Origin: Luscinia megarhynchos
Taxonomy: Eukaryota > Chordata > Aves > Passeriformes > Turdidae
Length of the DNA stretch: 64,000 nt
Direction of reading: 5' to 3'
Assembly (NCBI GenBank): GCA_034336665.1
Contig: CM067566.1
Coordinates: 23,962,330 to 24,026,329, forward strand
The translations under genes and the position numbers were made by a program. The notes below the pieces were generated by a model that saw only the letters and a list, made by a program, of their open reading frames with translations, did no database searches and was not told the DNA's origin. Positions 1-12,924 of the stretch are shown here, piece after piece. Positions within the stretch are counted from its first letter, which is position 1. Each line of letters opens with the position of its first letter.

Positions 1-3000
1 TTTGGTTACATGGTACAGTTCACATACTGCACCCTTGAAAGTCCTCAATGCATAGAACTAACAATTATTTATATCCTGGTACCCAAAACACTGAAAATTT
101 TTTTTGAAGACACAGTGATTAAAATATAATACTATATGAAGCATTCAAAATCACAATATTCATAAATTGCATAAAGCAACTTTTCTTTACTCACTGTCTC
201 TGTTTATTTGTGCTGCATCTAAACAGCAAATAGATTACTTTTTCCACTAGATTGCATCCAGGACACAGAAAAAAGAAAGCTGTGAGGAGGGTTTTTTGTT
301 GTGATTGTTAATTATTTTTTGAAATCTGTTTCCAGGGATCACTGCTTTCTAAGAGCTGTAACTCAAACAAATATTCTAGCAGCACTAATGTGTTATTTGG
401 GCTGATAAAATCAGGAAATTCTAATTGTTTCATATTAATGAAGAGGCAGTAAAATTCAGACAAGCTTCCTATAAATAAAAGATCAACTACTATTTTTTTC
501 CATGCCTCCATTTATTTTACATGTAGAATCCTATATTTATCCATTCAATACCAGACTTTTTGTTTTAGAATTAGATATTCAGCTCACATTCTGGCACTTA
601 GAAATTATCAATAAATCTGTGGTGAGTTTGCATAAGTATTTTTCTCAAATGAATCAAGTCCTTGACTGAGATATTTTAATTGCTATAATTTGAATAACTA
701 ATTCCAAGTTCTGAAAATTAGGTGAAGGTAGTATGTGATTAACTGCTGTTAATGAAGCCATTACCTGATCAAGTAACATTTCATTCTTGAAACTGATTAT
801 CTGTAAATGCAAATGAAATTGATCTGAATTGTCAATTTTTTTTCTTGGATTTATAGTACATCTCTTAAATATTTTGCAACTACTGTTTTATGCAGCATAC
901 TTTGCCATTTTTATTTTTCTGGCAGATCTGTAAGTTTATATGCCTAACATGAAATCAGGAAAATTCTGCTCCAAACAAGAAGAATGTCCATTCACGTGAA
1001 AAATTTTCTTTGCTCAAAGCATTAAGTCAAGATGAAATTCAAACCAAGTTTTAGTGAAATGAGAGTTAATAATTATGCTAACAATTACTTGCATTGCCTC
1101 ACACAGAATATATCCAAATGCAACAAATTATCTAGTGCCAGGATATAAAATTATTGATGAAGGAAGTTTATGATGTTGTGGTATTCATTTGTTTAATTTA
1201 AACAACTCCTGCTCTATTTTCAACACTCCTAGACTTTTATTTAGTTCTAATGTAAAGAATGCTAATAAATAAAAGTGATGGAGATGTGCACAGAACACTG
1301 AAAAGTTTGGAACTAGAGAGATCTTTACCCAATAAAATATCAAAAATTGTGAACTTGATTTTATGTTACCTATGCTATTATGTAAACTGCAAGGTCCCTC
1401 ACCCAGGTCATCCTGCTGTCACAATGGCATCTCCACAGCCATTCATATTAACATACAGATCTCCCCCAAAAATTCTTAAATTAAATGGCTAAGACAAAAA
1501 AACAAAAAAAAAGAAAAAAAAAAAGAAAAAATTGGGAAAAAAAGGAAAAATGTATTTGTAGTAGGAGAGGTGGAAGGGTTTGCTGTCAAAGGTGCTTAAG
1601 GGTGTTAAGCAGGAGTTATCATGGTAAAATCTTAAAGCCACAGAATGACTCCATTTCTTACCTCTTTGTCCCAAGATAAACTTAAGATAAAACATTTCAA
1701 CATCTAAAGTCTGCTCTTGCATTTAGGACTAATTTCTTTAGAAATCCATGGTTACATTCATATCTAATGATTTGACATTTATCACTGAGTTCCAACTCAA
1801 ATAAGAAATCAAAGTTCTTAGAATAAAAATAGCAGTTAGAGTCACATCTTGTACAGTTGGCACAGAACTTTCCAAATGATGCTCGGTTCTGATAAATCCT
1901 GGCAAACTCCACAAGATTGTTAAAAAAATATGTTCAGCACTTTACTTGTATTTGTTTTATCTAGTTCACTTCTAAAAGTTATGAATGTGTTTGTATGAGG
2001 ATAGAGTCGGGGGTGCTAAACACATCACATCTTGAGAATGGTGGAAGAATAGAAAAATGCACTCTAAGAAGTGATATTAAGAGAACAGAGCAATTTTATA
2101 CTTAAAAGATCTTAAAAAATATACAAGCATTGCAAAAATTGTCCAACATACTGGGAAAGAGTTTTACAAATCTTGCTAGTTCTTAAATGTGACATTCCTA
2201 ACTGAGAAACATTCACTGGCAATACTGAAATTGGCACAACAGGAAACTTGAGCAAATAACTCTGAAAATATCCTTCATCATTTGGTTGGATTTAATCTAT
2301 ATATGGAAAAAACAACAAAAAACCCACCTCTAATTCCATTTATCAGAAACAATGGAAAGATTACATGTTTGTCCTCATGAAATGTGTTATTTTTCATAAC
2401 AAGACCAAAATTATTCAAAACAGATGTCCTTCCTGGGATAGCTGGGTATGTCTGGCAATAATTTCCCATAATATCGTGATTGACCTACCTACAATGATGA
2501 TTTGCTTAATTTTTATTTCATAGCTGTGCTTTTATCCATATGTACCAAAAATAAAAACAGAGAGAAGGAAAGCTAGTTTTGAAAGGGAGAATAAATATTT
2601 GTGAACATGTGGAACTGAAAACCATCCACAGGAACAAAATCAAGAATATTAATGACAGAAAAATATAAACATTTTATCCTCATTATTCAAATAGAATAAC
2701 AGTACTAAAACTATTGAAAAAAATTATCACATGAGGGTGTTTTCATCAGAGGGGAAGAAAATCTTCATGGCGTTATGTGGGCTTTGCAAATGATCAGCCT
2801 ACAGAGATTCTGTGACAGTAGCACACAGGGGCACAGCTGAGTGTTCTACATCAGCCTGACAGTAATCATGAAGGATTGCTGCAGGAGTACAGATAATTAT
2901 GCTGGAGAGACCTGTGCTCTCTGTAAATAAGGTGGGTAAGCTTATCTCACGTTCTGAGCTGTATGGATATTCTGTTAGATATCAAATATGGATTTCAAGA

Positions 3001-5009
3001 AATGGAAATTGACAATATATCCTCACCATTACATTTATAAAAAGAATGTAATTTTTTTCTCCAAGAATAATTTCTAACTATGTAGCTAAATTGCATAAGC
3101 ATCTGCATTTACATCTCTTAATAAGCTGTAAATATGCAAGAAAAAAAATCAATTACTTTTTACATTTAAGCACTTGTTATCTCTCATTCAATCTAGAGTG
3201 GGGTTATCATTAGGATGATAAAAGGTTTTGCCAAACTGAAGGAAAAAGAATTTGCTCTTCTAATAATTTACAGGAGACAGTTATGCTCTATGGTCTACAA
3301 ATTAGTCAAATATCTTAGATAACCATGCTGGATATAAGGTACATACAATTTTCTTGGGTAATGGTTTTACCACTTACCATTGCCATAAAATGGCAAAATG
3401 ATTAGGTGATGGCTCAGTATGCTGAATGTCCTTCAAGTAAAACAATGCAGAACAAGTGATGTTAAGTTTGGTTTGGTATCACATCAGCATTTCCTTGATG
3501 AATCCATATCCCTATGTTCTTGCTTGCTGTAGAGTCAGACATTCCAGAAATGCAAGAGTTCCCTAATACAGGTTCTCCTTTTCCCACTTATATCACTCTG
3601 TTCTGGTTGTAAGGGATCTATTTCAAATTAAAGTGTTATACAATAAGAATAAAGCTGTAAGAGATTAGGCAATGCTTTCAAATTAATTCTGAGAATTAGT
3701 GATCTTCTTCCAACATTAGTAAATTCTAAGAAAATATGTTCCTGGATAAGAAGAAATCCCCAGGCTGGCTAAGATTAGCCAGCAGCACTGTACACTCATT
3801 TTCAAAGGAGGAAATGTACTAGAGAATTTCACAAAGAGCACTCTGAAAGGAGACAATACAAACTTGTTGTAACTCTGTGCTAAATAGATGTTTATATTTT
3901 CTTATCTAATCATGTGATATCAGTTAGACTGTATAGTTTCTGGGGTTGCAAGCTGCTTGCTTCTTGCAAGGCTTTAATGTGAGCTAATCCCTCTCCTATG
4001 GAGCAAGTAGTCAGTATGACACAGAAATGGCTGATAAGTGCAAGAGTAGGACAAGATGAATGTGTTTGTTGAAATTGGCACTATATCTATCACTAATTCT
4101 TGACAAGGTTAATAGTTAATAATTTCAATTTAATAATTTAATGATTAAATAATAGCTAATATTTTTCCATAGCAGATTTTACATGCAAAAAATATTATGG
4201 CTCCCTGAACCCAGACTTCTCTGGGAACATATCTAGTTCAGCACTAACAATATATAAAAAAGTGGAGAGCCCAGTTACAGAAATGGAGGTATTCAAGAGC
4301 TGAATCACTGGAGTGTGTATCTATGACAGTGGTTTCTCCAGGTGTGTACAGTCACATCATTTTATACAAAAACAGAGATGATTGGAAGATAACAGTATTG
4401 TACCTGTTTGCCTCATCTGTCCCCTTGGGTCAGCACTGAATTTCCCATTTAGTGTCATTCTAGAAAATCCATCATTTCATAACAGCACTGTTCACATGGT
4501 TGATACCCTGCAATTGAAGTGTTATAAATAAATAAATGTTTTCACAACATAAACCTTTATAGCACTGCACACTGGGTCTTTAAATATCCTTCACTGTCAA
4601 TGCAAGAGCTCTCTGAGTCTCACATGCCCAGTTATGGAATTATACAACAATATTACAATGCAGGAAGAAGTTCAAATTATCCAGTAGAGTTTTCAGGAAA
4701 TTTTCCTGAACTGTGCATATCTTTTCTAACTTTAATTACTCCTTTTCCTAGGCCTCATCCCTTTTTGAACACAAAGTCTTGAAATTGTCCTTCACGTTAT
4801 TCCAATTTTCAGATAGTTGCCAAGTAGGAATGTTAACAGTAGCAGTGACTCAAAACAAAAAGGTTTCAGCAGTGTAAAACATGAAATTTTATTTTGGACT
4901 CTATATGCTCCCTGGGTCGTGAACTTCAACTAACATTGCTCCCTTAAGCCTCTTATTTTTGGAAACTCAGTGAAAAATGCTGTAGCTTAATAACTGCAGT
5001 ACGAAATGG
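1..5009. other. AT-rich non-coding DNA, no gene seen
   Basis: No recognisable repeat family, RNA gene or convincing exon was found apart from a short A-rich tract near 1.5 kb. The open frames are all below 80 codons and have chance-like composition rich in Phe, Leu, Lys and Ile. CpG is rare, as expected of methylated, non-promoter vertebrate DNA. The stretch could be intergenic or intronic; nothing in it decides between the two. Confidence 0.6.
1494..1550. repeat. A-rich simple-sequence tract
   Basis: A run of about 57 bases made almost only of A with scattered G and C interruptions. It could be the decayed poly-A tail of a retroposed sequence, but nothing recognisable lies next to it, so low-complexity DNA is the simplest reading. 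The Lys-rich and Phe-rich open frames across it on the two strands are artefacts of this composition. Confidence 0.85.
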
Positions 5010-5122
5010 AAGGCATTCCCTGTTCTGCCTTATGGTAGGTTCTGTGACCTAGGATAACTATTTAAACTCTGAGAGTAGGTTTCTTTCCTTTCCCCCATTT
5101 TTTTCTGTAAGGGTTATTATAA
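5010..5122 (+). mobile_element. possible MIR-class SINE relic
   Basis: The order of blocks TGTGACCT, a TTAAACTCT-like segment, a GTTTCTTT segment, and finally a CTGTAA...TTATTATAA segment follows the conserved core of tRNA-derived MIR SINEs (TGTGACCTTGGGCAA, TTAACCTCT, GTTTCC, CTGTAAAATGGGGATAATAA). The match is interrupted and heavily diverged, as expected for a Mesozoic element in a bird. Chance similarity in T-rich DNA cannot be excluded by eye. Confidence 0.35.
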
Positions 5123-5144
5123 AAAAACAAATTTAAAAAATGCA

Positions 5145-5178
5145 TACACACACACCCACACCCACATATATACACACC
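5145..5178. repeat. CA-rich imperfect microsatellite
   Basis: An ACACACAC run interrupted by CCC and ATATAT steps, ending in ACACACC. It lies directly after the possible MIR relic. The interruptions suggest an old, relatively stable array. Confidence 0.85.
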
Positions 5179-8100
5179 TGTGAATTTATTTGAACTAAAC
5201 TAGCAAATATTATGTTTCTTTTCTTAGAGACCTGATAGGGTGATGTAATATTTTTTTTTTCAACTTTCACATCAATGAATACATGAATAATTTTGTACAT
5301 TACTGAGATAACAAGGTTTAGTTCATTAACATAAATGGGCCCAAATGAGAACACCAGTATAGACAGGAAATGGGAAATACAGTCCTGGATCTCACCCAAC
5401 GTTAACTAGTGTTGACTAATTCTTTGCTTTATGATTGGTTAAGCATAATTCTTATATTTCCAATGTGAACCATGAACTGGAAATTTGCTTTCCAAGTTTC
5501 TTATTAAATACCATTTATTTGTAGCTGTGTCAATAAATTAAAAACTATTGTAAGACCCATGAAGTTCTCAAACAAAAGGGTGCAGCACTTTATGTGATGT
5601 AATTCATCACTGAAGCCACATATCTGTGAAGACATTCTGTTTGCACTATGGTGAGCTCTGTGTTTATAAAGTTTACTTACAGGGATGTTTTCCCAATTCT
5701 GATGTTACTTTGTTGGCCTTCCTTGGAGAAATAAAGGAAACAGTATGCATTGCTCATTTGACTTGTTTCACCTCTCATGCTGACCAAAACAGGAATTTTC
5801 TCAAGGTGAAGAAGGCCTGCAATAGCAACAGCAACACATAACATAAAATCCTTTAAACTCTATCCTGTCCTACTCCCTAATACACAATGTTCACTGCCAA
5901 AACCTAATTTTCCTTACTTATATGAAATTTTGACTGAAATTCTAAATTGAAATATCTGAAGGCAATTCTGAAATTGTTTACAGCTGACAGAGAAATAGAC
6001 TGTAAGTCTACACAGAAACAAAGGGGTGAGTAGAAAAGAAGCATCAGAGGTACTTATGCTGGTTGACTTAATAATCACCAGAATTAAATGTTTTGCTTTA
6101 ATTTTGTCTCATGATATTCTTCTAAAATGCTTTTTAAAGAACAGTTTGATTTCTATGATTTCTGCCATATCCATCAGTATTTTGACAGTGTATTTTAGTT
6201 GTGTCATCTAAGTGATATCCCAAATTGAAGTTAACCCAAGGGTTTTCTATTCCAAGTCCTTTTCTGAAGTCAGAATTGCACATGCCAGGTTACTCCTTCA
6301 GCATTTATTCTGTGCCAGCTCTGTAGCACTGTTGGATTTCAACAAGGAGTCAGGAAAAGCTTTGTGCTCCTGGCCTCTTTCCTCTCAGCCCTGAGTAGTC
6401 ACCAGGTGTGGGGCCAGGCTCTCTGGCAAAGGGTGAAAAATTGTATTACATTTGTGATAATGTGTAACTAACCTATTTTTGAGGATCAAATTGGGATAAC
6501 TGCATCTCCTTTGACATTCTATTTTTATTAACATGCAGTGGGACTGGATATAAACATTGATTTCTTGAATAGTCTAAGGTTCTTTCTGGACAAACAATGA
6601 AAAAAATGGCCTATGTCTTTGACTATGTTTGTATGTGGCAAATGCTGCTTGAGAGCATCTATTTAATCTTTCCTTTAACACAAGCAAAAATACAAGTATG
6701 TTTTTATATGCCCACATATTGAAAACCTAGGAAGGGAGTGTTCTGAGGAAGAAGCTGCCATTGACGGCATTTGCAAATCAGCACTAAAAGGCTTTGTCTG
6801 TCATGGCATACTTATCATCCCCAGCAGCAAAGCAAAATGAGAAAATATTCGTGGTTTGGTGAAAAATCAGTCATCATTTCCCTGGGCTTGAGTCTTAAAG
6901 ATATTTTTTAAGAGTTTGAGAGAATCTGGTTTTATATTTAAAGTCACAGAAGATCCTTATCATATATACTTATCAGTGCAATCCTGAGTCATCTCGTTGC
7001 AAGCAGCTGCATAAATTATGTACATAGAAGTTTTCCTAGGCAGGTCTAACTGTAGTTATAACAGGAAGAAATCAGTCACACAGGAGCAGTAACACTGGTC
7101 CTGGAGCAATGCATCAACTTCAGAAACTCAGCTCAGCATAAACGTCGTTTCTCTGAGTCATCTAAGTTGTGAACACAAGCTGTCAGAAGTGGAAAGAACT
7201 GAAAATTTTTCCATCATCTAAAAAATGCATTACACTTTGAATAAAATATTTTTTTCTAGATCTTTTAAATTCTGTATGAAATCTATGCATTCAATGTAAG
7301 TATATGCTAATTCCAATTAACCTTGTCACGTAGAATTCATGAAGATTAAAAAACTTGCAATTATAGGTGGTTTTCAGACAACCCAGGAATTCACTTATAG
7401 CAAGGACTGATGTACCTATCTAAAAACTTTAAAAATTGAAGAAATTTGACACAGAGAATACTGAGAAGGGAAAAAAACTGGGGGTTTTTTTTCTCAGATT
7501 GGAAGAAAAACCAAGAGCTGGAAAACTAGAGAGCATTTTTTGTTTCTTCACATCCTCTTTTTTCATCTATACAAACCTTCTACCTCTTTGGGACATCATA
7601 ATCCTCATCTATGTTGCCCTTCTGATCTTAGGGTTTTTTTTTAGTTCTGGTGCTCTCTGTGGCTGAGGGCTTGGTCAAGGGGCTATGAAATCCCTATGGA
7701 CTGTAGCCAGTCCTGGCTTTCTGCTTCTGCTGTGGGAAGCACCTATTGGGCTCAACACTGAATCCCTGCATCCAGAGAGACTGCTTGTGTGTGCTGGGCA
7801 GAGCAAGGGTGTCTCACTGAATTAAGCTTGATGCTTACTACAGAAAGGGAGTATTCTGTCCTTTCTGTTGATTCTATTTGGAGTTAAGATTGCTCTACAG
7901 GCTTGAAAATAGCTCTTCATGCAATGTATTGTACAACTCTTCTGTGCATTTTTTTTTGCCCAAGGATCAAAGAAAGCACCTTTAACTGTGTGTTACGGGT
8001 CTAAAAGTGTTATTATGGTTCTCATGAACATCAGTGACAAGCTTCCAATGAAACAATTTTGACTTATGAGTAACACATATACAAAATTAACATCCCAAGC

Positions 8101-9384
8101 TTTTAAACTGGCTTGTCTGAGCTGCCACAGGATTTTAACAGGCAGCAGCCTCTCTGATAACCCTTTGTATTCAGATCCTTTTTTTCCTCTTTACTTCTCA
8201 GTTTCAAACACTGCAGCTCTTTAGTCTCCTGCTGAGTCTCCCACATCTCATTTTCCATGATTCCTCACATCACTTATGCAGTTTCTGCCTTCACCATCCC
8301 TCTATTGTCATGCTGCAGTCACTGGCTCTTCTTTTCTTGCTGGTCATCTCTGTGAAGTCTTTCCCTTTCAACTGTCACTTTTGGAACTCTTCTCCACTAG
8401 GAGATAGTTTTTTTTTCATTCCAGTGTCTCTTTTGCTCTCAGGGAAGACAGTTTTTTCATCTCTGTTATCCGGTCAGCTCCCCACTTGAAAGAGCAGTCT
8501 CAGTTCTCACTCCCACAAAGTCTTTTGAAGGAACAAGTTCTAACAACGACCTTCCATGCCCTGCTGTTGGGTCAATCTCTTTCCCAAACACCTGGATGCT
8601 TTTCTTCTCCCTGTACACTGATTTTATCCAGAGAATACTTCTCTCTTCTTCCACTGACTGATTCAACTGATGTCCACCTCCCACCACCCTGACTGTTCAA
8701 CCTGCCAGTTTCAAGGGCACATAATCACAGTTTCACTGACATAACTTGCTTAAATGTTTGTGGAAAGGTCATAATAACGATTACTTGATAATACGACAGT
8801 AGCTTGCTAAACAACAGAAGATAATTTTTCTTTAATTTGTGCCAGATTTTTCGATAATGGAAAATAATACAGAACAACATGAAAAATCATGTCGAGATCA
8901 CACCAGAAAACAGATGCTTATTTCAAGACTTGTCTCTGAGGCAGAGGTGTTGTTTACTTCAGACTAACTCAGTGTGAAAAACATTTTATGTACCTCTGGG
9001 GATTTCCTAGAGTATGTTCCCTTAAACTTTTATGAAACACCTAAAATCTAGAATAAAACCTCTGATGATCCTTAATCAGAAATAGCCAAAGAAGTTTTGC
9101 TGCAGGAATGCTATAACTTACTTTAGCAAGTATTTTCAGCTCTGCTTCACAAAAAGGAGTATTTTGGGGGTTGACGTGTTTACAGTATGGTTGTGGAATA
9201 CATGAAATATTAAAATTCAAAATCTTCATCAGTCACAACTAAAAACTAAGAGAATTTAAATTTATTAATTTTATATTAGTATATATTTTTTCAAAAATGA
9301 ACAAAGACCTGTGAAAGAAAATGTAAAATAATAAATAATCATAATCACACTTCAAAGCTATAAAAAAATTAAAAATTATCCAGA
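5179..9384. other. non-coding DNA with a pyrimidine-rich block
   Basis: No repeat family or exon was recognised. A palindromic POU-type octamer ATTTGCAAAT lies at 6769-6778. From about 8180 to 8690 the plus strand is unusually rich in C and T, with many CTCTTC and TTTCTC words, giving open frames on both strands that do not look like known proteins. The block may be an old degraded repeat or a strand-asymmetric single-copy sequence. Confidence 0.5.
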
Positions 9385-9765
9385 TTTCAGAATCACACAA
9401 TCATTAGAGTTGAAAGGGACATCCAGACATGATCTAACCCCCCTGCCAAGACAGGGTCACCTGGAGCAGGTGACACAGGAATGTGTCCAGGTGGGTTTGG
9501 AATGTCTCTAAAAAGGGAGAAGCCATGACCTCCCTGGGCAGACTGTTCCAGTGCTCTGCTACTCTCAAAGTAAAGAAGTTCTTCCTCATGCTGAAGTGAA
9601 ACTTCTTGTGTTTAAGTTTATGGCCATTATTCCTTCTCCTGCTGCTGGGCACCACTGAAGAGATTCTGTCACATCCTCTTGGCACCCACCTGTGAGATAT
9701 TTGTGTCCATTAGCGAGATCCCCTCTCAACCTTCCCAACAACCAAATCAGTCACCTTGATCTAGA
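9385..9765 (-). mobile_element. CR1 LINE fragment, 3' end
   Basis: On the minus strand this is the 3' part of a chicken-repeat-1 (CR1) non-LTR retrotransposon, truncated at its 5' side as almost all CR1 copies are. The plus strand starts with the reverse of the CR1 3' terminus (AGAATCACACAATCATTAGAGT), then GTTGAAAGGGACATCC and the CACCTGGAGCAGGTGACACAGGAATGTG block typical of the family, and continues through the end of ORF2. The element ends near the CCCTCTCAACCTTCCCAA segment. It is diverged, with point changes throughout, so it is an old and inactive copy. Confidence 0.93.
9434..9685 (-). pseudogene. CR1 ORF2 C-terminal remnant
   Basis: This 83-codon open frame is the tail of the CR1 ORF2 polyprotein, beyond the reverse-transcriptase catalytic core. 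The recognisable stretch is KNFFTLRVAEHWNSLPREV (middle to C-terminal half), followed by an LETFQTHLDTFL segment, which matches the conserved ending of avian CR1 ORF2. The catalytic domains are absent because the element is 5'-truncated. The Met at the start is incidental, so the frame has no independent function. It shows that this copy kept its reading frame near the 3' end. Confidence 0.88.
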
Positions 9766-12236
9766 AACTGTAAATTAGCATTGCCACAGCCAGAGATCTT
9801 TCTCCAATTCTTCCGTTCTACAGGGCTGAAAACGTGGAGCTCTAAACTATGAAAAATTATAGGTGGACGTCTGGGATGTATTTATCTTCTTTCACATTTA
9901 CAAACCCTTAAAAAACCTTTGCACTGGGATTACCATTGTTAAGAGTAAGAAAGTTCTGTTGCATATATAAATGAGAGACTTTGACTTCTCTAATCTGAGT
10001 TGAATTGCAAATGAGAAATTTGACACACTTCAGTAAGAAAGGATCTCTTAAACTAATGGTGAGAAAAGTTTTGTTTCAACAGCACTAAATTGTCTAATTC
10101 TTTTACCTTTTCATTTTACATATTCAAACAAAAGCATTTGAACTTGTGAAAGAACTTTTTTTTTCAAATGTAAGAATGGAGTATCCTTCTAATTCCAGAA
10201 ATTTATTCTTGTTTAAAAGTAAATTTTAGCAAAATATACATGTTTGCACAGCACTTTCATGGAAAACTTTGCCTATATGTGAATGTGCTACATTTTTCTT
10301 TATGCCAATGGAAAAATTTTCCAGACTTGAAAAGGTACTTAGATATTCCTTTAGACTACTCAGAAAAGGTAATTTAACATTAAACCAGCAGGGACAGTGT
10401 AACTTCAATTTATTCCTTGCTAAATTCAAATTAATGTAATTCAGGGCTCTGGGTATAATGAAGTACATGGCAGGGCTAAATCCTTAAGATTAATCCATGA
10501 AAAGTATTGTTCTTGGATCAAAATACCAGGGTTTTCAAAATGCACTTATAAACAAATGACTTTCTATTTTATATCCAGAGGTGTATGTGCACAGAATTAT
10601 AACACTGTCATAAGTAGGGAGTCCACAAGCATTATATTGAGGCAAAAAAAGTAAATTAATAAATAAAATCTAAAAGATTTGAAAAGTACAAGTAATACTG
10701 CAGAATTTTTTTTTCTCAAGAAGTTTGTTTTTTCATTTACTCAAAGGCTGTTCATGTTAAGCTTTCTTCCTTGAGCTAATTCTATTCACATTCAGAACAT
10801 GTATCCCCATGTATCCACATTCAGAACTTGTTCTGCTGTGCAAGAATCAGTTTTTTGTTAGATTATAAACAGAACTGAAAGTGCAGAACAATCTCTTTTC
10901 AAATTAAAAGCAACTTAAATTCTCAAAGCATATTATGATGTTGTTGTATACTGGATAAAAAAAAATCAGTTTGTTTTAGTGTTTTGTTTGTAACATTTCT
11001 TTCCATTAAATCTGAATATGTGTTTAGGTTGTGAGTCAATTTTTTGTACAAATCATAACTAGATGAATAAAGTCAAATAACACTGATTTAAAAAATTGGA
11101 GACATTGTTTGTGTTTTTAAATAAATTTGTTAAAATAATTAAAAATGTATCCTACATTTTAGTAATGAACCTATTTTTAAGAAATACACAGGTGCCTCTG
11201 AATAATTTCCTTTCCAAACCCCTACATTTCCAATGTTATAAACATAAAGAGTTACAACTTATTGTATTCATGTTAGCAGACAGTTGGGGAGAAGAGAGGA
11301 TGTAAATTTCATATTTTTACGTTGAATCATTATTATCAAAAAAATAGTTTCCTAAGATTTGATGAATTCCAGGTTTTCAGAAAATATTAATGTGAAAATC
11401 ATGCAGAAGTGATTAGACCATGGGGTTTTCCCTTTTATAAGGTTCTGTCATTAATTTTATCTACCATTTCCTAATGGAAATAGAATATTCAAGGAAGTAC
11501 TTGGCTGATGGCAAAGGAGAGTGGGGATGGTTATACCATGCATCATACCTATACACAGTTTTATGAAATCTTGAGAAGTCAGGGAACTCTTTGGCAGAGA
11601 TGGGAAGGGGTTCTTGGAGCATAGTATATATATACAATAACACTGATGAAATGGGCTTTTAGCTGCTGTGTGACAAATCTGTTTAAAAGAGCTGCCTGGT
11701 GCCTGAAACCAGGCTGGGTGTGAAGGTCTGGGCAGGGAGCACTGGAGAGAGGCAGGGAAGGGGTGAGGAAGGACTTTAAATGGGGACATGAGGGAGGACC
11801 CTGTCCTGAGAGGAAGGATGTGGGACAAGAAGAGCAGAAGGTGCAAGGGGAAGGAAGAATTAACAGTAGAAGAAGTGGAACAAAGTGTCCTACAGTGCAG
11901 ATATTAGAATATGTGCTGGTCCCTGACTTAGATGAGTTGTGCCAAGGAGATGATGGAACTGTGAAGAGGAAAGCAAGAAAATCTCTTCCCTTGACTGTAG
12001 TCCCCTAAGCCCCATCAGCTGCTCCCTCATCGCTCACTTTCACTTGAAGGTCACTTTTCATTAGTCCACATTCCCATAATGTCAGAGGTATTCTCTGGGC
12101 TCTGGACAAGTCCATCAGGTAATGACTGAAAGGGAAGAAGTTGTCACATGCACCTTCTCATGACATTAACCCTGTCCCTTCCATATAGCACTTACTACTT
12201 AAAAAACTCCTCAGTCAAGCAGATTTATTTTACCAT
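9766..12236. other. AT-rich non-coding DNA, no gene seen
   Basis: The stretch has no recognised repeat or exon. A purine-rich (G/A) segment lies at about 11,700-11,880 and opens long frames on both strands (129 codons on minus, 81 on plus). The predicted peptides are low-complexity or unlike any family I know, so I treat them as chance frames. Confidence 0.55.
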
Positions 12237-12924
12237 TGTCCTGGTTTGGAGGACAGGTGTCTGCCAATAAAGGCAGAAGTTTCTTTTTGAAATGGAGAAT
12301 GTAAACCCTCTTCCTCCAAATTATTATTGTAATTTTGAAATTAAGGGGCTCACAGACAAAGATATGGGAATCAGGAATGACAGTTTTTCACTAGGAAAAT
12401 TAAAATAGAAATACAGTATTATAAAGAACAATCCCAAAACACTTACAGAGTCAGAATACAACCTGACACCCTGTCAGTCAGTCAGGGTGTTGGTAGCAGT
12501 CCCATTAAATGGTGGCTGCAGTCCACCTACAGTGGCAGTTGTGGTTCAGTTGAAGCAGTGCTCCTGTACAAAGATGTAGTTTTCCTCTGAAGGTCCAGGG
12601 ATGATGTGGAAAGGTCCGGCTTTCCTCTGGAATCCAGTGGAAAGAAGGTGTTTTGTTGTCCAAAATTTCAGTTTTTATCTAGGTTAGAAAGGCTTGGCTC
12701 CTCCCCCTGGCTGGAGCATCTCCCAGTGGGATGATGCAATTTTATCAGTCATACAGGGGGACTCAATGGCCCAGCAGCAGATGATATCTTCCTGGAGGGA
12801 GGATGGGCTGTGGAAAAGATAAAGATGATTGCCCCACCTGGTATTAAAGATGACCCATTAACAGATAATATGTGCCACGGAGATAAGGAATCAGTGCCCC
12901 ACCCGGCTTCAACAGATGGTGACA
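12237..12924 (-). mobile_element. solo LTR, family A, copy 1
   Basis: On the minus strand this reads from TGTCACCATCTGTTGAAGCC to AAACCAGGACA, i.e. it has TG...CA ends. It is clearly homologous to 60712-61388 on the plus strand: two 60-bp blocks aligned by eye had 2 and 5 mismatches. Similarity stops at GACA on one side and at about the TGTC on the other, which fixes the ends. No gag/pol-like sequence or tRNA primer-binding site is adjacent, so it is a solo LTR left by recombination. The flanking pentamers (ACCAT and GAATA) do not match, so no target-site duplication is visible. The ERV class is not established. Open frames inside it, such as 12749-13099 minus, are shadows. Confidence 0.88.
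12466..12490 (-). promoter_or_regulatory. conserved LTR hairpin
   Basis: Perfect 8-base arms ACACCCTG and CAGGGTGT enclose a 9-base loop made of a CAGT/TCAG repeat. The same hairpin, with 7-base arms, is kept in the other copy of this LTR at 61142-61162. It lies between the TATA-like region and the poly-A signal, so it would be in the transcribed part of the LTR. Its role is unknown. Confidence 0.6.

Noticed and set aside
11457..11846. 129-codon minus-strand frame
   Set aside because: Low-complexity Ser/Pro/Leu composition from a purine-rich opposite strand, with no recognised domain and an overlapping plus-strand frame.
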